NCBI RefSeq assembly: GCF_019802045.1
Contig: NZ_JAHVHU010000003.1
Location: forward strand, 42,608-106,607
Origin: Membranihabitans marinus
GTDB lineage: Bacteria; Bacteroidota; Bacteroidia; Chitinophagales; Saprospiraceae
Direction of reading: 5' to 3'
DNA: 64,000 nucleotides
A program made the translations under genes and the position numbers. The notes beneath the pieces were generated by a model that worked only from the letters and a program-made list of their open reading frames with translations, searched no databases and was not told the DNA's origin. This document shows, piece after piece, positions 44,591 to 53,730 of this stretch (position 1 is the first letter of the stretch; the number at the start of each line of letters is the position of its first letter).

Positions 44591-45818
44591 AGCGAATTAC
44601 AGCTTTAGAGTTAATAATCCATTTTCCATTTTGTAATTCGGCTTCACCCATTTTAATCGTTGAAATTCTATTAGACCTTGGGTTAAATGCGTTCTCAGCA
44701 TCACAAACAGGGTCAATATTTTTATCTGGATATTGCAAGGCAAGCTTTATTGAAGTTTCTTTTTCATCAATCTGAAAATTAGCATTGGAATTTCCTGTTT
44801 TCATTAGTCTATAAATGCTTGCTCCATCTTTATAGGTAGTTGATGCCGAGCTTTCGTTAAAGCTTCCATCCGAATTTGGAGTAGATAAGAAGAGTATCTC
44901 TGTTTTTGGTTCAGGTTGTCTAACTTCCTGATTGGAAGTAGAAGGACTTGATGGGTAAGTTGATCTAGGCTGCTTTAATTTTTCAATATCGGAGTTAAGT
45001 CTTTGAATTAGTGCCTCCAAGTCTCTAATTCTTCCTTGCATATCCCTAATTTCGGAATAAGTGGAATTATTATTTCTCATTCCACTGTTAGTTGAGTTAA
45101 TTTGCGAATGAATCAGATCCTTCAATCTTCTGCTTTCTAAAATCCTAGGTAATAATTCTTCGTAATTATCTCTTTTTCTTAGAGCTAGAAACAAACCTAA
45201 AATCCCCAAAACGACAGCTAGAATGACTAAGTAATCTGAAAACCCACCAAATATACCCGACTTTTCTTCCTTGGAATTTTGATTTTTTTCAATTTTTCGA
45301 ACTCTATCATCAATAGCTGAAAGTTTACTTTCTGATTCTTTTTGACTAGTAGTATTTACTGGAATGTTTTCTTGCAAAACTCCTTCTAACTGCTGTGTTA
45401 AATTGGCCTTATAGTCCGAAAGTTTCCCCTTTTGGTCTAGTTGACTTTTAAAGTCTTTCAAAACCTCAGACTCGTTAAATGAGGCATTCAAGAGAAAATT
45501 CAATGCACGGGACTGGTCAAATGCCGAAATATCTTGACTTTTCAATTCCTGAATTTTATTGGAGATTTCAATTGTCTTTAGCTCTGTTTCAGGAATTGAA
45601 GATTTGATTTTTTCAAAAACAGGTTTGTTCTTACAGTTACAATTTGCCTTGAAATTGGCAGTAACTCCACTCGTTGGGCTTAAAACAGATAATGAATAAT
45701 AGACAGATTGATAATTAAGTATATCAACTGCCTTTTCATAAGACTCTTTAGTCACCTGACCAAAAGAAGACTCATAAAGTATAATTGATAGAACTAGTAA
45801 TAGAATGTATTTTTTCAT
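44580..45818 (-). CDS. Signal-peptide, single-TM coiled-coil protein of the stator operon
   Basis: 412 residues, family not recognised. Signal peptide (YILLLVLSIILYESSFGQ), ~165 extracytoplasmic residues with CNCKNKP, one TM helix (~192-212, YLVILAVVLGILGLFLAL), a cytoplasmic coiled coil (~225-285), a Pro/Ser linker and a C-terminal beta-rich domain (ILFLSTPNSDGSFN...). Its topology lets it link an outside domain to cytoplasmic parts, a natural adaptor between stator and NTPases. Follows the ATPase gene by 2 bp. Confidence 0.8.
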   Translation of the reverse strand: MKKYILLLVLSIILYESSFGQVTKESYEKAVDILNYQSVYYSLSVLSPTSGVTANFKANCNCKNKPVFEKIKSSIPETELKTIEISNKIQELKSQDISAFDQSRALNFLLNASFNESEVLKDFKSQLDQKGKLSDYKANLTQQLEGVLQENIPVNTTSQKESESKLSAIDDRVRKIEKNQNSKEEKSGIFGGFSDYLVILAVVLGILGLFLALRKRDNYEELLPRILESRRLKDLIHSQINSTNSGMRNNNSTYSEIRDMQGRIRDLEALIQRLNSDIEKLKQPRSTYPSSPSTSNQEVRQPEPKTEILFLSTPNSDGSFNESSASTTYKDGASIYRLMKTGNSNANFQIDEKETSIKLALQYPDKNIDPVCDAENAFNPRSNRISTIKMGEAELQNGKWIINSKAVIRYED

Positions 45819-45820
45819 TT

Positions 45821-48800
45821 TTAGCTATTTATTGGTGTTAATTGAGATAAATGAGAGGAAAGGTTTTTGATTGCACCAATAAGCGGATAAAAGAAAAGTG
45901 ATTCTTCAATTTCTTTATCGTCTTTTCCGACATTGTCTAACTTCTTATTGTATTCTAATCCCTCTTCCAAGTAATCTCTTAAATGCTTATTTGCTTCTTC
46001 CTTGAATATTTTGAGTGATTCTTCAGAAACATTAAAATAATCATTAAAGCTGAAATTTTGGTTCAGAGACAAAAAGAACTTGTTGAAGTTCTTTACATAG
46101 GCTACAATGTTTGCTTTTGTATCTTCATCTAACCTATCATATGTTAGGCTTTTAATACCCTTGTCTTCAACACAAGTCAATGTTTCTTTTATTTTTCGGA
46201 CATCAAAAGCTAAATCCTCAGGGTTAAGCATTAAACCACCTTTACAAGTAACCTCTTTAGGCATATCATTTTCTGTTTCAATCGACAATCCATCGGAATC
46301 AAAACTACTATCATAAACACTTTCAAATATTACTTTTGAAAAATTTGAGAGAATTTTTTTATCAGATGAGATGATATTCAAAATCTTAGAGCCTGTACCA
46401 CTAAAGATAATATGCTTAGGAAGTTCAACTTCATTTAGTTTCATTAACTCAGCAATATGATAGATAATGGCCGTGTAGAAATAGATAAATATAATTTTTA
46501 TGTCATCATCTTTTGATAAAAGCGAATTGTATGAAAATAGTTTTCTGTCTTTTATTTTCGGGTTGTCTTCAATAGAGAAAAAGAAAGCATTTAAGTCTTC
46601 AGACCTATCCTTTTTCTTAATTGATGATAACACTTTGGACAGATCGTTCATTTTGTTCGCAGTTAATAAGCTATCAAAATGTGGGAAGTACTTATTTATT
46701 AAGCCATTTGAATTTGCAGCACCAAACTCACTGTAACCATCCCCGAAAATTGTATTTGCTGCAAACTTGAACGAAGTAAGCAATAATGGCATATTTTGTT
46801 TGAAAACAACTATATCAGATGTACCACCTCCAATATCGATAGAAACAACTGGTTTAAAAGCGCCTCCGTGAAGTTTACCTGTGCCTTTAAAATAATAAAA
46901 AGGAGCTATAGATTCAGAAATTCCAACTGCTGGTTTTGTGGGGTTAAAAAACTGGTTAAATAATTCGTTCCAAGTACTTCCTAAATCAGCTATTCTTGCT
47001 GGCTTCATACTAGAAGGATAGAACCAAACTAATTGGGTTTGTGATAAATTACCTTTATTGAAAAGTACTTTGTTTCTCATTAGCATAATTATCTTTTCAA
47101 AAAATGCTCTTACACGCTTTTCATTGCCGATTTCCTTTTGTGACCATTTTAAATTCGTTTGTATTTTACCTTTTTCAGGTCTATGTCTTCGTTCATAAAT
47201 GAATGGAATATTAAAATCAGCTAATGAAAAAGTCTCGGTTTGAACATTCAGCGAATGACTTTCAGCTATAACTGTTCTATGTGGGAACTTAAATTCTGAA
47301 TCATTTCCTATTAAACTAGGAATGAACTCTTCTTCGACAAACTCTTTGATTGCGATGTTACCTGAACCCCCAAGGATTTCTTCACTTTTCGTTGATTGCT
47401 CAAATAATGTTGCAATTTGAATATCCTGCAAAGTAATATCAAAAGGTTTAGGTGTACTATCATCTACCTTATATTCTATATGGGTATTGGTTGTACCAAA
47501 ATCTATAGCAAAACTGAATTTAGCGGCTCCCGGACTATAAGGCTTCCACGAAGGAATAATTATCCCTGAAATCCCTTCAGCTAACAAATTTTTCACTTGT
47601 ATAAAGTCGAACTCTTTGTTAAGTACGTAATATTGAGATTCAGGAGTTAAGTTTCCTAAATCCTTTTTACTTCTTACTTTTTTCGCCTTAACTTCAATTG
47701 GCTCATTTTCGTTATTTGTGAAAAATTTTAAGTCATAATTAGAATTTTTCAGAATACCTGCAACATCTCGATCGACCAATTGTACTCGGTAATGAGCTTC
47801 AATATTTGGGTCGTTGGTTTTGATGAATGGAAAAAGTGTGATGCCAAATTGATGTTCTACAATTACCCCTTTATTCTTAACTTCGTCTGGCTTACCAATT
47901 TGATTATCGGGTGATTGGTAATACGTTCTTTCAAAAGAAATGTGTTCACCTTTCGCTACTGGTATTCGTAAGGTTACTTTTACTGAACCCGCAGCACCTT
48001 GCACCATTTTTATTTCAGGATTATTTTGTGAAGAGTTCAATAAATCTTCTGAATTGAAATAATCAAAAATTTTCTGTTTTAGAGGCAAGATGTACCCTTT
48101 GGAGTCATTTCCTACTTCTGTGTTTACATTCCCATCAAAAAATTTCTCCTTATTAATGGGATAAACCAAACGGATTAGATGAGGCTCTAAAAAATCACTT
48201 ACTGTAAGATAGGGGTATTGAATGCTAATGCCTGGTAATCTTCTTTTCTCTAATACAGTTTCGGAATCTGCAAATGGTACTTGAATGGAATTATCCCATT
48301 GGTCATTTACATACCTGAAATTTTTATTAAGGTTGTTTTGAAGTACTAGGGGCTTTGCTTCATCCTTGCATTTTGTTGATTGAATGATGAAGTCGCTGGA
48401 TTGAACTGCATTAACTACATCTTCTTTTTTTCGCTTTCGTAATGGAACTCCAACTACTTCAACCACATCTCCTGAAAGGCCTGTATCTAGTTCTGAATAG
48501 TTCGAGATAAAATCAGCAACATCTAAATTTTTAATTTCTTCATAAAGGTTATTATTGACTCTATCAAGGATTTTGAGGTTCTTATCCAAGTAGTCATTTA
48601 TTACAGTTAGTCTTTGTGATAAAACTGGATTGGCTTTAAAAAGTAGATAAAAGTACTTTTGGAAGTCAGCATCTCTTTCATAAAGCGGAGCATAGGAGTC
48701 ATCAAAGATTCTATCATTCTTTGTAAATGTAATTTGAGCGTGAGTCAAATCATTTGCAGTAGCAAAAAACATTGTGGCTGGAGAAGTAGAGCCAATTATT

Positions 48801-49282
48801 TTATGATTGTATTGGATCAGATAAAGTCTATTGAGCAAATCAAAGTTGTATGATTTCTTATCCTGGTCTAAATAAAGCTCTAGTGTTTCAGCCAAATGTC
48901 GATGTGCCGTTGAACCATTCTTAAGTTTTGCCAATTCAGTTTCCTTATCCCAAACAATTATTTTGACATTGTCCTTTTTACTGTCAATATTGAAAAGTAA
49001 TTCTGCAAGGTCTAGAGCATCAGAAACTAGCTTCTCATCGTCCTTACCTGCAACCACATTACCGTCCTTCGTGTAGGCTTTTAAATCAGGCGATTTAGTA
49101 ATGTTTCTGAAAGCTGTCTTTACTAAGTCAATTCTTGCAAAAGGGCTTGGTATTGCTGTTGGTAGTGAAATTTCACTTCCACCCTCAGGGTCTTTAATAG
49201 ATTCAATTTCTTTATCCGAATAAGCATCAGATGTAAACCAATGCTGCCCCCCTTTTTTTGTGTAACCAAATATTTTGCTCAT
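45821..49282 (-). CDS. Large actin/Hsp70-like ATPase (SrfB-like)
   Basis: 1153 residues. The C-terminal half has an actin/Hsp70 ATPase core: FAIDFGTTNTHIEY (phosphate-1, ~591-604), VSIDIGGGTSDIVVFK (phosphate-2, ~813-828) and HIIFSGTGSKILNI (adenosine motif, ~957-970). The first ~590 residues form a beta-rich region without a recognised family. The layout recalls the SrfB group of large ATPases; DnaK itself is ~640 residues. No signal peptide, so cytoplasmic. It lies 6 bp from the tubulin-like gene and 2 bp from the TM-coiled-coil gene. Confidence 0.85.
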   Translation of the reverse strand: MSKIFGYTKKGGQHWFTSDAYSDKEIESIKDPEGGSEISLPTAIPSPFARIDLVKTAFRNITKSPDLKAYTKDGNVVAGKDDEKLVSDALDLAELLFNIDSKKDNVKIIVWDKETELAKLKNGSTAHRHLAETLELYLDQDKKSYNFDLLNRLYLIQYNHKIIGSTSPATMFFATANDLTHAQITFTKNDRIFDDSYAPLYERDADFQKYFYLLFKANPVLSQRLTVINDYLDKNLKILDRVNNNLYEEIKNLDVADFISNYSELDTGLSGDVVEVVGVPLRKRKKEDVVNAVQSSDFIIQSTKCKDEAKPLVLQNNLNKNFRYVNDQWDNSIQVPFADSETVLEKRRLPGISIQYPYLTVSDFLEPHLIRLVYPINKEKFFDGNVNTEVGNDSKGYILPLKQKIFDYFNSEDLLNSSQNNPEIKMVQGAAGSVKVTLRIPVAKGEHISFERTYYQSPDNQIGKPDEVKNKGVIVEHQFGITLFPFIKTNDPNIEAHYRVQLVDRDVAGILKNSNYDLKFFTNNENEPIEVKAKKVRSKKDLGNLTPESQYYVLNKEFDFIQVKNLLAEGISGIIIPSWKPYSPGAAKFSFAIDFGTTNTHIEYKVDDSTPKPFDITLQDIQIATLFEQSTKSEEILGGSGNIAIKEFVEEEFIPSLIGNDSEFKFPHRTVIAESHSLNVQTETFSLADFNIPFIYERRHRPEKGKIQTNLKWSQKEIGNEKRVRAFFEKIIMLMRNKVLFNKGNLSQTQLVWFYPSSMKPARIADLGSTWNELFNQFFNPTKPAVGISESIAPFYYFKGTGKLHGGAFKPVVSIDIGGGTSDIVVFKQNMPLLLTSFKFAANTIFGDGYSEFGAANSNGLINKYFPHFDSLLTANKMNDLSKVLSSIKKKDRSEDLNAFFFSIEDNPKIKDRKLFSYNSLLSKDDDIKIIFIYFYTAIIYHIAELMKLNEVELPKHIIFSGTGSKILNIISSDKKILSNFSKVIFESVYDSSFDSDGLSIETENDMPKEVTCKGGLMLNPEDLAFDVRKIKETLTCVEDKGIKSLTYDRLDEDTKANIVAYVKNFNKFFLSLNQNFSFNDYFNVSEESLKIFKEEANKHLRDYLEEGLEYNKKLDNVGKDDKEIEESLFFYPLIGAIKNLSSHLSQLTPINS

Positions 49283-49288
49283 AATCTT

Positions 49289-50806
49289 TTAGTTTTTTAA
49301 TCCGTAAGAGTCCTCTAAAATGCTTTCGGTAGTTTCATAGAACAGACCTATTAATCGTTTCTCAGCTGAGCTTCTGTCAAGTGACTTAGACTTCTTAGAA
49401 GTTTTGCTCAATTGATTATTGAACTCTCCATAATCAACCTTGCTTTTGAAAACTAAACCGTATTTACCAATTCTATCTTTAATAAGTGCATCAATTGATG
49501 AGTCTATGTTGAAAGGGGAAAAACCTCTTTTATTTTCTGCCATTTCTTTAAGCCAATCGGTGAAGGAGTTTAAAAACTCAGTAAGATTGGTACGGTAAAA
49601 AGTATTATCTACAAACTTTTTATTTATTTCAGGTGAGTCATTGCTCCAAGCTTCGTTTTCTACGGCACTGCTAAGGTGTTCTGTTAGATATTTTCTAAAT
49701 AAGGCAAATTGAGAAAGTCGCAATGCGATTTTACGTTCAGTGTAATCTTCTAGGTCAGAAAATTTAATGTCAGATGCATCTTTGCGAATGCCAAACTCCT
49801 TGTAAATAGGCTTTAATGCCTTACCTTCTGAGGTTTCTAAATCTCTATCAGGCGTTTCCAAGAAATCAATTATAGCAAGAGCAGAAGCCATTTCTACAAA
49901 ATGTGCATCATTCTTTTGTCCATTGTCCCCTGGATCGTTTTTATAAGGTTTCCCGCTGTAATTATCGGCAATGTAGTACAGGGAATTTATCGAATTATTG
50001 CCTGTAACATTATCTTTGTAGTAATACAATGCTGCCTTAGTCTTGGCTATAAAATCAGATTTCTGTATTGGACTATCATTGTCTTTCTCAATGTTGAAAT
50101 AGGGTAATGCAGTAATAGCTCCAATTTTTGCATCCTGTAAAAAACCTTTGCCATCAATGTTCCGATTGTTCATCGCATCTCTGATGTTCTTGAGTATGGT
50201 GGGAAACCCTGCTGCACCTGTGCCGCCAAAAATTGAACTGATAATAAAGACTCTATCGTCCTCATTGTAATTGGATGCAAAATCCTTGAACTCTTGTGAG
50301 TCTTTAACTTGATTTAATACAATACTGCCAATATTAGGATTTCCAACGAAGCCAATATCCATTTCTACATCCAATAGATTAACTTCTTCGTGCCGTTTAT
50401 TAATTGATTTTCCTGAAAAGAGAATGTCAGCTAAAGCCTTGTTAGGCTCATCTAATTGATTGAAACCAATATATTCGCTAAACTTTCTGCCACCAACTTC
50501 TTGCAGGTTAAAAGTGAAACTTCCGGATAGTCTATTTTGAGAGGTTGTAAGCCTGTCAAGCGTTGTGATTTTAGTGCTAAAAAAACCACTATCTAATCCT
50601 ACTTCATTTGAAATTGTCTGATAATTTCCGAGTAATCTTTCAGTCCGTTTTAAATCTTCGTTTGATTTATGAGGATCGATAATAATCGGAACAATTTCAA
50701 AATTTTTGTCTGAATTAGGCTTCACTCCTGAAGCTAAAAGCATAGTAAGTGATTTCAAAACTCTTGAACCTGTGCCTCCTATTGCGAATATGTATAAACG
50801 TGCCAT
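49289..50806 (-). CDS. Tubulin/FtsZ-like NTPase
   Basis: 505 residues from the ATG at 50806 (the frame opens at 50851 but would overlap the previous gene). The N-terminus has the nucleotide loop IFAIGGTGSRVLKSL (~5-20) and the tubulin T4-like signature FIISSIFGGTGAAGFPTI (~187-203; GGTGxG-like). It has a long C-terminal helical part. This fits the Tubulin_2/tubulin-like bacterial family rather than cell-division FtsZ. Whether it makes filaments is unknown. Neighbour of an actin-like ATPase in the same operon, a rare pairing. Confidence 0.8.
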   Translation of the reverse strand: MARLYIFAIGGTGSRVLKSLTMLLASGVKPNSDKNFEIVPIIIDPHKSNEDLKRTERLLGNYQTISNEVGLDSGFFSTKITTLDRLTTSQNRLSGSFTFNLQEVGGRKFSEYIGFNQLDEPNKALADILFSGKSINKRHEEVNLLDVEMDIGFVGNPNIGSIVLNQVKDSQEFKDFASNYNEDDRVFIISSIFGGTGAAGFPTILKNIRDAMNNRNIDGKGFLQDAKIGAITALPYFNIEKDNDSPIQKSDFIAKTKAALYYYKDNVTGNNSINSLYYIADNYSGKPYKNDPGDNGQKNDAHFVEMASALAIIDFLETPDRDLETSEGKALKPIYKEFGIRKDASDIKFSDLEDYTERKIALRLSQFALFRKYLTEHLSSAVENEAWSNDSPEINKKFVDNTFYRTNLTEFLNSFTDWLKEMAENKRGFSPFNIDSSIDALIKDRIGKYGLVFKSKVDYGEFNNQLSKTSKKSKSLDRSSAEKRLIGLFYETTESILEDSYGLKN

Positions 50807-50820
50807 TGTATTTTTTAATT

Positions 50821-51282
50821 TTAAGGTTTCCAAAATGTTGTGTGTCTGCAATTATTGCTGAATCTTCTAAAGACTGGAATTGTTGTTATTACAGCGAATA
50901 GAATGAAACTCCATACAGCATTTGACAATCCAAAACCGACACAATCCGAAATGGTTATATTTAATTGATTGCAATAATCGCCCGCCTGAATACTGTTGTA
51001 AGGGATTAAAAAAGCAACGAGAAAATTTGCGAGAACTATTATCAAAGCAAAAATCCACCAATGAGTTTTGTTTTTCCATCGAGAACTATCAATTATGTGA
51101 TATTGTAGAGTGTAGAAAAATGCTGTAGTTGCTATCATAATCCATCCGATGATTACATACCAAGGTGTGCCGATGTAATCGGTACAAGTAATATCCCATC
51201 CTCTTAATTGATCCCCCATATCTGTTGAGTAAAGTGGGTTCAAGCCAAACCATTCGTATAAACTAGCAAAGAATTCTTCCAT
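50821..51282 (-). CDS. Three-helix membrane protein of the stator operon
   Basis: 153 residues, no known family. TM helices at ~41-63, ~74-95 and ~119-138, with two Cys pairs in outer loops (ITCTDY and CNQLNITISDC) that may form disulfides. A 14-bp gap to the tubulin-like gene and a 6-bp gap from the VWA lipoprotein gene place it firmly in the operon. A membrane base or adaptor role is a guess. Confidence 0.78.
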   Translation of the reverse strand: MEEFFASLYEWFGLNPLYSTDMGDQLRGWDITCTDYIGTPWYVIIGWIMIATTAFFYTLQYHIIDSSRWKNKTHWWIFALIIVLANFLVAFLIPYNSIQAGDYCNQLNITISDCVGFGLSNAVWSFILFAVITTIPVFRRFSNNCRHTTFWKP

Positions 51283-51288
51283 AGTGGA

Positions 51289-52785
51289 TTATTTTTTAAT
51301 TGTTACAGTAATTGTAGTTATTGCATTCGAGCTGGATTTTGGATAAAAAGCATCGATTACCCCTTGTATCAAGTATTGTAAACCAAATGTCTTTTGTTGC
51401 TCGGAGATATCATTCAAAATATTGGAGTCATCAATTGAAGCTGAGTTGAAAACCCAATTTGGTGTTTGGCCCACAACTTGAATTTCTAAAATTTCATTTC
51501 TTAAATCTTTTGTTTTTAATTCGATTAAGTGCGTAAAACCTGAAAGGAAAGGGTCATTTTTATTTGAAATGAGCTCGACCTCTAGTTGATAACTTGAATT
51601 ACTTACCACATAATTTGTTGTGTCCAAGAAGTAACTTGGATCTTGAATACTGTTGCTGAAATCAACGGCAAGATTGAATCCAAAAAAGGCATTGTTCTGT
51701 TTGTTCTTTGAAATAGAAGCATCCGCAATTATCTTGTTGTTTAATTCAGTTCTACTAAAATCTCCAATTTTTGGATTTGATAATATTTTGTAATTCGGTT
51801 GGCTCTGTTTCGCTTTAGATTGTAATACCAAGCTATTTAAATATCCTCCTTTTATGTTGGCCAATATTTTTTTATCTAAAATCTCATTAATATGATGGTT
51901 ACTTCCGAATATCCAGATGTAATAAGGTCTTTTACCCTTATATAGAATAGGTTTATTGGTCTTGTCGTAATATGTACCCTCAAAATTTGACTCTAATTGA
52001 ATAATAACAGCGGATAAACCAAACTCTATTATTTTCTCTGCAATATCAATTTTGATTCCAACGCCCTGATTGTTCAAATAATCTAAAGCATTTACATTTT
52101 TGCCTGGGCTAAAAACGAAATCAGAAATGAGTACAGCTGCGTTTCGGTCATTCACAGTTTTAAGCACAGTATTTATTATGTTTTTAAGATCGGAAACACT
52201 CCTATCTCCACCTTTTTGCCGAAAAGTTGATGGCTCTAGCTTTTCGATGAAATCTTGAATATCGGCTGGGAGTGCATTTTTCTTAGAGAAAGGGATGCTG
52301 TTATTGATATAGTTTAAGTTCAGGCTGTCGCAAACTTTGCTAATCTTAATGTCACCTAAAAGGTTATAAATTGCAGTTTCAAAATCTGTAACTCCCGTTA
52401 CGTATCCGTCCATACTTGCCGAATTTTCCACGTAGACATTGATGTTAAATTCTTTTTGCTTTTCCTTTGATTTGGGTTGCCAAATATCTGCTTCTGAAAG
52501 ATTTAGATTTTTTGCCGAATAATATTTGAGTAGGTATGAAATAACCTTCGTCGTGTCAATACTCCCATTATCAATTTTAAAAAGGTTAAAGCCAAGTTCT
52601 TCTGAGTTGGAAATATCTTCTAATAATCTTTCAAATTCTTTTTGGTCAATTTGGTTGTCATTTTTGGCGGACTCGAGGGCAGTGTTATTAAATGATTGAA
52701 ATTCAGATGTGCAACTGGCTAGAAGCATTGAAGAGGAAAAAATTATTAGAATCGCTCTAACTCCGATATTTATTTGTACTATCAT
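51289..52785 (-). CDS. Lipoprotein with VWA-like segment, first gene of the operon
   Basis: 498 residues from ATG 52785, chosen because it gives a lipoprotein signal (IFSSSMLLASC, Cys25); the frame continues upstream to 52845. A VWA-like segment starts at ~113 (NINVYVENSASMDGYVTG, an MIDAS-like DxSxS with Asn in place of Asp) and continues to AAVLISDFVFSP (~228). The Asn may weaken metal binding. C-terminal beta-rich region. VWA proteins are common adaptors in conflict and secretion systems. It is 6 bp from the three-helix protein gene. Confidence 0.75.
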   Translation of the reverse strand: MIVQINIGVRAILIIFSSSMLLASCTSEFQSFNNTALESAKNDNQIDQKEFERLLEDISNSEELGFNLFKIDNGSIDTTKVISYLLKYYSAKNLNLSEADIWQPKSKEKQKEFNINVYVENSASMDGYVTGVTDFETAIYNLLGDIKISKVCDSLNLNYINNSIPFSKKNALPADIQDFIEKLEPSTFRQKGGDRSVSDLKNIINTVLKTVNDRNAAVLISDFVFSPGKNVNALDYLNNQGVGIKIDIAEKIIEFGLSAVIIQLESNFEGTYYDKTNKPILYKGKRPYYIWIFGSNHHINEILDKKILANIKGGYLNSLVLQSKAKQSQPNYKILSNPKIGDFSRTELNNKIIADASISKNKQNNAFFGFNLAVDFSNSIQDPSYFLDTTNYVVSNSSYQLEVELISNKNDPFLSGFTHLIELKTKDLRNEILEIQVVGQTPNWVFNSASIDDSNILNDISEQQKTFGLQYLIQGVIDAFYPKSSSNAITTITVTIKK

Positions 52786-53137
52786 TTTTAACAGTGTCTG
52801 CTGGTATAACCTATCTTCGAGAGTGGCAGTATTTTTTAGCTCCATATTTTTTTCTGCTTAAATAAGTTTCTAAAAGTAGATTTTATTCAATTTCTTTTTT
52901 TATGGTTTTTCTCATTTTGATCATTTTCCTGTCGAGCGTTGGCAAAAAAAAATAGGCTCTTTTGCTTTTTCAGCGTTGGCTTTGCATGTCGGCAAAAACC
53001 AAATGTGCCTGTTTGCGCGTGGACTTTCTTTGTATGCCGCACAACTTGTTTATATACGTGTATAATATGCCGATAAACCTACTAATTGATACGTAAGGCG
53101 TCCTAATGTTGTCTTCTATTTCATATCTTCATGTCGT
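52786..53137. other. Operon leader region and boundary sequence
   Basis: 352 bp upstream of the nine-gene operon. The operon promoter must lie in the first ~130 bp, which is very AT-rich (52846-52920); no -7 box was assigned with confidence. The rest is the palindromic boundary sequence at 52925-53060. Confidence 0.5.
52925..53060. repeat. Palindromic boundary sequence, operon 5' side
   Basis: GAGCGTTGGCAAA, CAGCGTTGGC, CATGTCGGCAAAA, AAATGTGCC, GCGCGTGGAC and ATGCCGCACAAC segments. It resembles 41060-41330 in motif and order of pieces. Such repeats border accessory gene blocks in some Bacteroidota genomes; I cannot name the family. Confidence 0.55.
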
Positions 53138-53479
53138 TTAAGGGACTTCGTATTTGCCGCATATCTTCCCCGTTCTGGGAATTGTCTTCGATAAATTGTG
53201 GCTCAGAATCTCCTGGAAGTACTGATTATTTACACCTTTATTGATCAGGTGGGTAGCAAAAGAGTGGCGTAAGGTGTGAAGCGTTACGCTTTTTTTAATA
53301 CCTGCCTTCTCTATAGCTCTTTTAAGTACCTGCGCTGCGCTCCTGTTGCTATATTTAGCTTTCCTATTTCCTTCCAACAGACCATGGCAATAACAGACAT
53401 GGAACCAAACACTTTTTCCAAAGTGAGTGAGTAGATTGTATGTTATGGATGCGACGGTATGGTCGGGGCTGGTGGGCAC
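53138..53479 (-). pseudogene. C-terminal fragment of a tyrosine recombinase
   Basis: Reads KYSNRSAAQVLKRAIEKAGIKKSVTLHTLRHSFATHLINKGV, then QEILSHNLSKT. The HTLRHSFATHL motif holds the catalytic His and second Arg, and LSHNLSK replaces the usual LGHKSSKTTEIYTH; the nucleophile Tyr is lost and the remaining tail is unrelated. The N-terminal DNA-binding part is absent. It is a relic at the right edge of the nine-gene block. Confidence 0.82.
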
Positions 53480-53730
53480 AATGAATGGGGTTAACTGTAA
53501 AATTAAAACCCAAGATATAAATTTATTTTAACAAATTCTTGTTTGGCGGAAAAATTTGATTCTTCGTATTAAGAATAATTATTTCCATTGGAAAATGCAA
53601 TCGGAGTGATACCTGGTTTGCACCGGCAGGACTGGCATCGGAAGAATACATTTCTGCAAGTTGGCTTCAGCATAGGCGAATCCACAGAGATCTCTATGTA
53701 ATAAATCCTGCCAACAGATCACCAGCGATC

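Noticed and set aside
41060..53060. Classical integron with attC sites and intI
   Set aside because: Border sequences have short inverted pieces but no clear R''/L''-L'/R' attC layout, the recombinase relic lacks an IntI-specific patch, and the cargo is one long operon rather than single-gene cassettes.
20276..53479. Prophage or conjugative element
   Set aside because: No capsid, tail, terminase, relaxase or Tra genes were recognised; only recombinase and IS relics are present.
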